A DNA stretch of 64,000 nt, taken from assembly GCA_965247775.1 (NCBI GenBank), contig OZ252031.1, positions 310,001 through 374,000 on the forward strand, read 5' to 3'. This stretch comes from G965247775 sp965247775. Lineage in GTDB: Bacteria > Chloroflexota > Dehalococcoidia > Bin125. The translations under genes were made by a program, and so were the position numbers. The notes beneath the pieces are model-generated. The model made no database searches. It had not been told where the DNA came from and worked only from the letters and a program-made list of their open reading frames with translations. Below are positions 58,440 to 64,000 of the stretch, in pieces; position 1 is the stretch's first letter, and every line of letters begins with the position of its first letter.

Positions 58440-58847
58440 CGAGGCTGGCGGGGGCGCCGCGGCCTGGAAGGGGTCGGTGAGGCCGAGTCGTCGCCGATGT
58501 CGCGCAGAGCGGACATGCCCTCGCGGCCGAGGAGTTCGATGCAGCGCTTGGAGTCGGTGTGGCTGACGGCCGTCGTTGCCCCAGAGGGCGAGGATGCGGG
58601 GGCGGGTCTGCCCCAGGATGCTGCGGAGCTTGGCGACGACCTGGTCCGGGGCGCCGACGAGGATGAGGCGACGGAGGCGGGTCTGGGCGAGGGTGGCCAT
58701 TTCGGCCGCGATCCAGCCGGCGACGCCGATGTCGTGGGGGAGGAGGACCAGGGGTGGTCCTTCGCCGCCGCGTCGGAGGGTGACCGGCAGGCCGATGCGG
58801 TCGGTCTGCTCTTCGACGTGGGTCCTGGCGAGGGGAGGGGCGGTCAT
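58440..58847 (-). pseudogene. Alpha/beta-hydrolase remnant with internal deletions
   Basis: Begins at ATG 58847, immediately after the YbaK stop. RIGLPVTLRRGGEGPPLVLL followed by PHDIG is the N-terminal strand set; it jumps directly to VAGWIAAEMATLAQTRLRRL, the helix after the nucleophile elbow (normally GHSxGGWIAAE), so the serine and 50 or so residues are lost. The next jump leads to PDQVVAKLRSILGQTRPRIL then ALWG, the strand before the acid, then the frame shifts into CIELLGREGMSAL and decays. Two deletions and one frameshift. Confidence 0.6.
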
Positions 58848-59384
58848 TCAGTGCTCCTGCGGCGGGGGGCAGTCTCGTGCCGAGTCTCGGGCGACGGCGA
58901 TGACCTGCCCCGCCGTCACGCGCTGGAGGTCGGCGGGGGTGAGGCGGAAGACGGCGCGGGGGGTGCCGGCGGCGGCCCAGATTTCGTCGAAGGCGAGGAG
59001 GTCCTGATCGATGAGGGTGCGCAGGGGTTGGGGGTGCCCGGCGGGGGGTACGCCGCCGATGCTGAAGCCGGTGCGCTGCTTGACGAAGTCGGCGGCGGGG
59101 AAGGCGACCGGCTCGCCGACGACGGCGGCGATGCGGTCCTCGGCGACGCGGTTGGGGCCGCTGGCGATGACGAGGACGGCGTCGCCGGCGGCGGTGCGGA
59201 AGACGAGCGACTTGCAGATCTGTGCGACGGCGCAGCCGATGGCGGCGGCGGCCTGCGCGGCCGTGTGTGTGCTGGCGGGCATCTCGACGACTGCGGCGTC
59301 GAGGCCGGCTTGCTGAAGGGCGCGCTGGGCGCGGCGGGCGCTCTTGGAGGTGGCGGGCGTGCGGGCTGGGGTGGGGCCGGTCAC
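58848..59384 (-). CDS. YbaK/EbsC-family aminoacyl-tRNA deacylase
   Basis: 178 residues from GTG 59384, whose GTGA overlaps the SDR stop. Landmarks: RRAQRALQQAGLDAAVVEMP, STHTAAQAAAAIGCAVAQIC, KSLVFRTAAGDAVLVIASGP, and TGFSIGGVPPAGHPQPLRTL with the G-x-x-x-P block that binds the tRNA 3' end. Edits mischarged tRNA (Cys- or Ala-tRNA-Pro). The YbaK branch is favoured by the KSLVF and GGVPPAGH wording. Confidence 0.88.
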   Translation of the reverse strand: MTGPTPARTPATSKSARRAQRALQQAGLDAAVVEMPASTHTAAQAAAAIGCAVAQICKSLVFRTAAGDAVLVIASGPNRVAEDRIAAVVGEPVAFPAADFVKQRTGFSIGGVPPAGHPQPLRTLIDQDLLAFDEIWAAAGTPRAVFRLTPADLQRVTAGQVIAVARDSARDCPPPQEH

Positions 59385-60196
59385 GATCCGGGCTTGCGCT
59401 TGTAGCCGGTGGAGAGGCGAATGGGGGCGAGGCCGCCTTCCACATAGAGGGTCTGGCCGGTGATGAAGGCGGCGGCCGGGGAGGCGAGGAAGAGGCAGGC
59501 GTAGCCGATCTCCTCGGGCTCGGCGATGCGGCCGAGGGGGGTGGAGCCTTCGATGGGGGCGAGTTGTTCGGGGTCTTCCCAGGTGGCGCGGGTTTCGTCG
59601 GTGCGGGTGAAGCCGGGGCCGACGCAGTTGACGCGGATGCCGTAGGGGCCCCACTCGGCGGCGGTGGATTCGGACCAGCGCATAAGAGCGGCCTTGGAGC
59701 CGGAGTAGGCGCCGAGCTTGGGGATGCCCATCCAGCCGCCGATGGAGGTGACGTTGACGATGGCGCCGCCCCGGCCACGGTCGATCATGTGACGGCCGAC
59801 GAGCTGGGTGAGGTGGAAGGGGGAGAGGACGTTGACCTCCAGGGTGGTTTGGAAGTTGTCGTAGTCCATTTCGTGCGCGAGGCCGGTGAGACTCCAGCGG
59901 GGAGCGGCGGCGTTGTTGACGAGGACGTCGATGAGGCCGAAGGCGTCGAGGGCGGCCTGGACGAGCCGGGTGCGGTCGTCGGCGCGCGAGACATCGGTGG
60001 GGACGACGAGGGCGGCGCCGCCGGCGGCCTCGATCTCGTCGCGGACGGCGTTGAGGTTGTCGACGCCGCGGGCGGCGAGGACGACGTTGGCCCCGGCCTG
60101 AGCGAAGACGGTGGAGATGCCGCGCCCGATGCCGCGGCTGGCGCCGGTGATGATGGCGGTTTTGCCGGGCAGGGAGAACGTGTCTTGCAGGGTCAT
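59381..60196 (-). CDS. Short-chain dehydrogenase/reductase (SDR)
   Basis: 271 residues from ATG 60196, with GGAGGA six bases upstream. TAIITGASRGIGRGISTVFA near residue 13 is the NAD(P) motif, VLVNNAAAP near 92 NNAG, VNVTSIGGWMGIPKLGAYSG the catalytic serine, and AYSGSKAALMRW near 160 the Y-x3-K pair. Classical SDR; 3-oxoacyl or alcohol substrate likely given the CoA/acyl context. TAGCAT on the reverse strand (60224-60219) is the probable -10 of the six-gene operon. Confidence 0.92.
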   Translation of the reverse strand: MTLQDTFSLPGKTAIITGASRGIGRGISTVFAQAGANVVLAARGVDNLNAVRDEIEAAGGAALVVPTDVSRADDRTRLVQAALDAFGLIDVLVNNAAAPRWSLTGLAHEMDYDNFQTTLEVNVLSPFHLTQLVGRHMIDRGRGGAIVNVTSIGGWMGIPKLGAYSGSKAALMRWSESTAAEWGPYGIRVNCVGPGFTRTDETRATWEDPEQLAPIEGSTPLGRIAEPEEIGYACLFLASPAAAFITGQTLYVEGGLAPIRLSTGYKRKPGS

Positions 60197-60340
60197 GCGC
60201 GGTCCTCCGGACGCGAGCATGCTAGCGAACGGGAGGGGGGCGTGGCGTCGACGGGCGTGCGCCGCGGTGGCTGGCAGGTGGGCGCCGGCTGTCCTACGAT
60301 CGCGGCGGCGGCACGGACGTCGCGGAATGGAGGAGGGCGC

Positions 60341-60775
60341 ATGGCGAGTCCGGACGAAGTGCGGGCAGCGATCGAGGCGGCACGGGGGGAGCTGCGCGAG
60401 GCGATCGGCGCGGCGGGCGGGAACTGGAGCGTGGCGCCGGCCGTAAGCGGCGATGAGGAGTCGTGGTCGGCGGAGGCGGTGGCGAAACACGTGATCGGGG
60501 CGGAGATCTTCTTCGCGACCGCGGTGTGTGAGGCGTGCGGGTACGAGGGGCCGGCAAATCCGGTAGGAGAGGATCCGACGCTTGCGGGCGCCGAGGAGGC
60601 GCTGGCGGTGTGGTCGCAGGTGGTGGAGGCGGCGGATTCCACGATCAGGTACGTGACGGCGGAGGATCTGGAGCGCACGCACGAGCGGATGGGGACGGTG
60701 GCGGAGGTGATGGCGACCTGGCAGGGGCACATCCGCGAGCACGCGGGCCAGATCCGGCAGGCGGGGGGCGCCTGA
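60341..60775 (+). CDS. DinB/maleylpyruvate-isomerase-like four-helix protein
   Basis: 144 residues from ATG 60341 with GGAGGAGG upstream; TACGAT at 60295-60300 as -10. EESWSAEAVAKHVIGAEIFF and VMATWQGHIREHAGQIRQAG carry the three metal-ligand histidines in DinB-like places. Longer reading toward 59222 is only a shadow. Probable thiol-transferase-fold metalloprotein of unknown substrate. Its TGA overlaps the next ATG (TGATG). Confidence 0.75.
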   Translation: MASPDEVRAAIEAARGELREAIGAAGGNWSVAPAVSGDEESWSAEAVAKHVIGAEIFFATAVCEACGYEGPANPVGEDPTLAGAEEALAVWSQVVEAADSTIRYVTAEDLERTHERMGTVAEVMATWQGHIREHAGQIRQAGGA

Positions 60776-61098
60776 TGCGTCGGACGACGACCACGCTGGC
60801 GGCATTACTGGCGGCTTTGGTCCTGGGGGGGTTGCTGGGAGGCACGGCGATGGCGGCGCCGCCGGACGAATTGGGATTGGGGGTCCCTGCGGCCGTAGCG
60901 GGAGCGTCCCAGGCGGAGATCGACGTGGCGGGGGAGGGGGAGGCGCCGGCACCGCGGACTGGCTTCGGGGGGGGTGAGCAGCACGACTCCGATCTGCCGG
61001 CGGGGGCGATCGTGGGGATCGTGTTCTCGATCATCATCGGAGCGCTGGTGCTGGTGCTGTCGCTGGGGTACATCCTGCCGAAGCCGCCGGGTCGGTAG
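60775..61098 (+). CDS. Small exported membrane protein
   Basis: 107 residues, start overlapping the preceding stop. Signal peptide RRTTTTLAALLAALVLGGLL with the cleavage-like AMAAPPDE, an acidic, flexible middle, then a hydrophobic C-terminal helix AIVGIVFSIIIGALVLVLSL followed by a positively charged end. So it is anchored by its C-terminus with the middle outside. No family recognised. Confidence 0.6.
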   Translation: MRRTTTTLAALLAALVLGGLLGGTAMAAPPDELGLGVPAAVAGASQAEIDVAGEGEAPAPRTGFGGGEQHDSDLPAGAIVGIVFSIIIGALVLVLSLGYILPKPPGR

Positions 61099-61105
61099 CG
61101 GGGGC

Positions 61106-61957
61106 GTGGTGGGGAGGTCCGTGCGCGGGCGGCGGGAGGGCGGGACGCCCCTGCTGCTGCTGCCGGACTGCGGGCAGAGCGGGGCCTCATGGCCGGAGGC
61201 CTTCCTGAGGGGGCTGGGGGACGCGTTGCCGGTGCTGCGGCCGGATTGGCCGGAGGGGGCCCTGAGCGACGAGGGCGGCTGCACGACGGAAGGGCTGGCA
61301 GCGGGGCTGGGGGAGAAGCTGCAGGGCTGGGGGGTGGGGCGGGCGCATGTGCTGGGGGTGGGCCTAGGGGCGCTGGTGGCGCTGGAGCTGGCTCTGGGGC
61401 GCCGACGGGTGGTGGAGCGGTTCGTGCTGGTGGGGGGCACACCGGCATGCGGACGGCAGTGGCGTCGCCGCCGTGGGTGCGGGAGGCGCTGGCGTCGCCC
61501 GGGGAGGGGGCTGTGGGGGGCGGAGCGGGCGGGGGCGTCGCGGCCGCTGCTGCGTCGGGAGGGTTGGGCAGGGCATGCGGGGGTGGGGCCCTCGCGGCCG
61601 GGGTCCGCGGGGATTGCGTTCACGCGGCGGGGGGGCGCTCTTGGCCTGACGCGGCCGGGGGCGGCTCTGGGGGCGCAGTGGGCGGCGGCGGCGGCGTTCG
61701 AGGGGTATGAGCGGCTGCCGCGTGTGGGGCAGCCGACGCTGGTGGTGCACGGGGAGTCGGACGTGGTGGTGCTGGCGGAGAACGGGCGTACGTTGCGGGA
61801 CCGAATTCCGGGGGCGCGGTTCGCGCTGCTGGCGGGGGCCGGGCACCTGGCGCTGCACGATGCGCCGGCCGAGGGGGCGGCGCTGGTGCGGGAGTTCCTG
61901 GCGTCGCCCGGGGAGGGGGCTGTGGGGGGCGGAGCGGGCGGGGGCGTCGCGAGCTAG
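61106..61957 (+). CDS. Alpha/beta-hydrolase, probably inactive, with a duplicated 54-bp segment
   Basis: About 283 residues from GTG 61106 if read straight. TPLLLLPDCGQSGASWPEAF and RAHVLGVGLGALVALELALG give the hydrolase core, but the nucleophile elbow reads G-V-G-L-G, with glycine for serine. HGESDVVV and LLAGAGHLALHDAP give the acid and histidine. The middle (ACGRQWRRRRGC...) looks shifted: in frame +2 the same DNA reads TAVASPPWVREALASPGEG, more natural for the family. A 54-base sequence there recurs exactly at the 3' end, giving REFLASPGEG. Damaged or very divergent. Confidence 0.6.
   Translation: MVGRSVRGRREGGTPLLLLPDCGQSGASWPEAFLRGLGDALPVLRPDWPEGALSDEGGCTTEGLAAGLGEKLQGWGVGRAHVLGVGLGALVALELALGRRRVVERFVLVGGTPACGRQWRRRRGCGRRWRRPGRGLWGAERAGASRPLLRREGWAGHAGVGPSRPGSAGIAFTRRGGALGLTRPGAALGAQWAAAAAFEGYERLPRVGQPTLVVHGESDVVVLAENGRTLRDRIPGARFALLAGAGHLALHDAPAEGAALVREFLASPGEGAVGGGAGGGVAS
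61489..61542 (+). repeat. 54-bp perfect direct repeat, copy 1
   Basis: Begins CTGGCGTCGCCCGGGGAGGG and ends GGGGGCGTCGCG. Identical to 61898-61951, 409 bases downstream, both inside the same hydrolase gene. Confidence 0.85.
61898..61951 (+). repeat. 54-bp perfect direct repeat, copy 2
   Basis: Identical to 61489-61542. It forms the last codons of the hydrolase gene and touches its stop codon and the TAGACT of the next promoter. Confidence 0.85.
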
Positions 61958-61960
61958 ACT
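61955..61960 (+). promoter_or_regulatory. TAGACT -10 element, leaderless promoter of the alkyltransferase gene
   Basis: TAGACT, six bases (CCGCCC), then ATG 61967. The TAG of this hexamer is also the stop codon of the preceding hydrolase gene. Confidence 0.6.
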
Positions 61961-61966
61961 CCGCCC

Positions 61967-62521
61967 ATGCCGACTTCGCGCAGGCCGCCTCGGGACCGCC
62001 GTCTGTGCTACGCGCCGCTGGAGACCAGGCTGGGCCGCTTGCTGGTGGGGTTCCGGGGGGAGACGGTGGTGCGGTCGAGCGTGACGGAGCGGCCGGGGGC
62101 GTTCGCGGCGGCGCTGGGGGAGCGTTTCGGGGTGCCGCCGGAGGCTCGGCCGTCGTTGCCGGCGTCGTTGGGAGCGCGGGTGCGGGCAGCGGTGGAGGGG
62201 GGCATTTGCGTCGTGGATGTGGATCTCTCCGCGCTGACGCGGTTCCAGCAACGAGTGTTGCGGGCGACGGCGCAGATTCCGTCCGGGGAGACGCGGACGT
62301 ACGGGGAGGTGGCGGAGGCGGTGGGGGCGCCGCGGGCGGCGCGGGCGGTGGGGACGGCGCTGTCGCGGAACCCGGTGCCGCTCGTGATTCCTTGCCACCG
62401 CGTGGTGCGGTCGGGGGGAGAGGTTGGGGAGTACGGGATGGGGGGCAAGGCGATCAAGCGTCGGCTGCTGCGTGGGGAGGGGTCGTTGACGGCGGGGGGG
62501 CGGGTGCGGGGGCGGGCGTGA
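61967..62521 (+). CDS. ogt: Methylated-DNA--protein-cysteine methyltransferase (Ogt type)
   Basis: 184 residues. FQQRVLRATAQIPSGETRTY, GEVAEAVGAPRAARAVGTAL and SRNPVPLVIPCHRVVRSGGE give the helix-turn-helix, asparagine hinge and acceptor cysteine (near residue 143). The ending EYGMGGKAIKRRLLRGEGS is normal. Stand-alone version of the activity also present in Ada (26101). Repairs O6-alkylguanine by suicide transfer. Confidence 0.9.
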   Translation: MPTSRRPPRDRRLCYAPLETRLGRLLVGFRGETVVRSSVTERPGAFAAALGERFGVPPEARPSLPASLGARVRAAVEGGICVVDVDLSALTRFQQRVLRATAQIPSGETRTYGEVAEAVGAPRAARAVGTALSRNPVPLVIPCHRVVRSGGEVGEYGMGGKAIKRRLLRGEGSLTAGGRVRGRA

Positions 62522-62619
62522 GGGGGGTGTGCCCGGTTTTTGGGGGTGCGGCGCGTCGTCGGGAGGCTGCCGAGGGGACAAGGCCGGCTGTGAGGAGGTC
62601 GCCAGAGCGCACCTGTTGG

Positions 62620-62994
62620 GAGGAATGCGCCGTACTGGGCGATCGCGTCCCGCATTTGCCCGAGGGCGTAGCCGAGGATGTTTCCGATGTCGCTGCCATC
62701 GGGCGGCTTGGCCTTCGACGCCGGCGGTGCGGAGGAATTGGTCGGGGCCGGCTGGGGGATGGCGCCGCCTAGCTGCCCAACGCGCTCGGCGATGGCAGCG
62801 GCGTGCTTGCGCGCCTCCTCGGCGACGTCGCTGAGTTCGTCATTGAGGATGAAGAGGGCCTGCCCTTCCAGGCGGTTCTGGACGGCGAGCGCTTAGTGCA
62901 TCGTGAGGGCTTCGCGAGCGTAGAAGCTGTTGAGTCGTTGGACGACATCTTCGGGCGTCGTGCCATCGAGGAGTGCGTTCCCGGCGGTGCCCAT
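62620..62994 (-). pseudogene. Ferritin-like protein gene with one in-frame TAA
   Basis: From ATG 62994: GNALLDGTTPEDVVQRLNSF then YAREALTMH, TAA (62895-62893), and in the same frame ALAVQNRLEGQALFILNDEL, SDVAEEARKHAAAIAERVGQ. The pattern E-A-L-x-x-H ... E-G-Q ... E-E-x-x-H fits ferritin/Dps-like four-helix proteins, in which a tyrosine or similar residue would be expected at the stop. The coding then runs into GQMRDAIAQYGAFL and fades near 62620, so the 3' end is also lost. Confidence 0.5.
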
Positions 62995-63596
62995 GGGGTC
63001 GATCTCTCTGCTCTCGGCGGACTGGGAGGATACAAGAGCGGCTGCACGGCGAGGCGCGGTGGGCACGGGGCCAAGCGCGGGCTGATCTTGGGGATCGTGC
63101 GGCCGGTGGGAGCCGCGGGGGGCACGGGGCGTCGTTCCCGCCTAGGCGGTGTGGACGCGGAAGACGGGGCGCCGAGGCGGGTGAAACCTCGGATGAGGCG
63201 GATGAGGAGCCGGACGCCGGGGCCGCGACGGTACTGCTTGGCCGTGGTGTCGCCGTTCGGGGCGATGCTAGCGACCCGGGAGGAGGACGGCGGCGCCTTG
63301 GATGTGGCCGGTGGCGAGGCCGGGGCGTGTCGAGCTGATCGTCACGGAGGGGAGAGCCGGCGATGGGGGCTGGGCGGTGGAGACGCTGGGCGCGCATGGG
63401 CGGTGCTCCGTGCGGGGGCCGGCCGGGCGCGGGCTCGTGGGAGGTGGGGGAGCCGCCGGCGAGGAGTGTTTCGTTGGCGCGTTCCTCGACGGGCTACCCG
63501 AGGATGGAGGGGGTGAGGCCGAGGCCGGCGGCGCGGCGGGGGGCGGCGATGGTGCGGCGGCGGCGGTGGCGCTCGAGCGCCGCCTTCCTGGGTCCC
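62995..63596. other. About 600 bases without an assignable gene
   Basis: Several long open frames exist only because of high GC. A reverse-strand stretch (63130-63260, reading NGDTTAKQYRRGPGVRLLIR and LIRGFTRLG) and another near 63440-63500 (PVEERANETLLAGGSPTSHE) look weakly protein-like and may be further remnants. Nothing firm. Confidence 0.4.
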
Positions 63597-64000
63597 TCAT
63601 GGCGTCGCTATTCTCATTGTCATGCCGTCGGCGTCCAGTCCCGGCGCCAGATCGGGCAGCCAAACGACCGCGCCCGCCAGCACAAGAGCGGCCATTGCGA
63701 TCGCTTTGCCGAACGCTGCTCCGTGGGACCAGTGCTTCTCGATCGCGACGCCGGCGGCCAGCCCGATCATCGCCTACAGGTTCATGAAACCGAAGGCGGC
63801 CATTGAGACCATCAACGACCAGCAGCAACCGAGGCAGAAGAGGCCGTTGTGCGTGCCTGCGCGGAGATCGCGCAGGGCTCCTTGAAAGGCAGGGCTCCTT
63901 GAAAGGCAGGGCTCCTTGAAAGGCAGGGCTCCTTGAAAGGAGGCGACGTGAAAGATCTGGGCGCGGGGCGAGCGATAGTGCGCCAGGCAGCGAGACTTCA
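63597..64000 (-). pseudogene. DUF2182 integral membrane protein gene, partial, with in-frame TAG and a 17-bp tandem repeat
   Basis: Runs off the window end. Reverse frame from 64000: LAHYRSPRAQIFHVASFQGA, a repeat-encoded insert, ALRDLRAGTHNGLFCLGCCW, SLMVSMAAFGFMNL, TAG (63776-63774), AMIGLAAGVAIEKHW, AFGKAIAMAALVLAGAVVWL and a TGA at 63597. GLFCLGCCW is the metal-binding-like cysteine signature of DUF2182. A tryptophan or similar is expected at the TAG. The start lies beyond the window. Confidence 0.6.
63873..63940 (+). repeat. Tandem repeat, 4 x 17 bp
   Basis: Unit CAGGGCTCCTTGAAAGG, four perfect copies at 63873, 63890, 63907 and 63924. Three extra units add 51 bases, so the reverse-strand DUF2182 frame is kept. 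Confidence 0.9.

Noticed and set aside
59222..60340. Long forward frame upstream of the DinB-like protein
   Set aside because: Antisense shadow of the SDR and YbaK genes; a good ribosome site marks ATG 60341.
62893..63776. Stop-codon recoding (TAA, TAG read as amino acids)
   Set aside because: TAA, TAG and TGA all end many intact genes in the window, so point mutations are simpler.
1..64000. tRNA, rRNA, CRISPR array, insertion sequence or phage integration site
   Set aside because: No tRNA T-loop/cloverleaf text, no regularly spaced repeats and no transposase or integrase gene could be found by eye.

Overview
The window is a very GC-rich chromosomal segment with short intergenic gaps, no tRNA or rRNA gene and no CRISPR array that I could find. 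Gene content points to an aerobic, heterotrophic, Chloroflexota-like bacterium (Dehalococcoidia/SAR202 style); this is inference. The grounds are many CoA-ester and flavin/F420-type enzymes (three enoyl-CoA hydratases in tandem, CaiB/BaiF CoA-transferase, acyl-CoA synthetase, thiolase with its DUF35 partner, an L-malyl/beta-methylmalyl-CoA lyase, three luciferase-like oxidoreductases, three PPOX-fold proteins) and LexA boxes of the Gram-positive type, which green non-sulfur bacteria are known to share.

Layout. 0-5 kb: ThDP enzyme, amino-acid racemase/aldolase-like protein, thiolase plus OB-fold partner. 5-6.2 kb: decayed PspA/TelA-like coding. 6.4-10.6 kb: LLM oxidoreductase with PPOX protein, ABM monooxygenase, an ArsR/AHSA1 pair with a visible operator, amidohydrolase. 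10.6-12.5 kb: decayed cysN, cysD and an esterase. 12.6-18.6 kb: two VOC proteins, P-type ATPase, malyl-CoA lyase, alanine dehydrogenase. 18.9-21.2 kb: two remnants, GNAT, haloalkane dehalogenase. 21.2-24.5 kb: cobalamin transporter btuFCD under a cobalamin riboswitch. 24.5-29.7 kb: arginase, pterin dehydratase, Ada, threonine dehydratase, DinB, SRAP. 29.8-39.1 kb: enoyl-CoA hydratases, PPOX, LLM enzymes, aminotransferase, esterases, M20 peptidase. 39.1-45.2 kb: an SOS-boxed three-Cys module beside the large helicase Lhr. 45.2-53 kb: PPOX, DUF169, CaiB, a glycosylase, PanE-like, hydrolase, FAD oxidase. 53-55.3 kb: a compact vsr-dcm-GIY-YIG restriction operon with its own SOS-boxed promoter. 55.3-60.2 kb: a six-gene reverse-strand run from SDR to acyl-CoA synthetase. 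60.3-64 kb: DinB-like protein, small membrane protein, damaged hydrolase, a second alkyltransferase, then remnants.

Three themes stand out. (1) Two accessory modules (DUF5131/TcmP and vsr-dcm-GIY-YIG) carry sigma70-like promoters with 17-base spacers overlapped by GAAC-N4-GTTC LexA boxes, so a restriction operon appears to be SOS-controlled. (2) An unusual number of genes keep their beginning and end but have lost the catalytic middle (methyltransferases at 19.3 and 48.1 kb, hydrolases at 36.3 and 58.6 kb, TcmP at 39.2 kb, TelA-like at 5.2 kb), next to genes broken by single-base frameshifts or single stop codons. (3) Expression signals are distinctive: a TAnnCT-N6-start codon arrangement indicating leaderless mRNAs, four convergent gene pairs that share one CTAG for both stop codons, and at least two probable CTG start codons behind strong Shine-Dalgarno sequences.

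All family calls come from reading protein motifs by eye, with no database search. Frameshifts could be real decay or sequencing/assembly error and cannot be told apart here.
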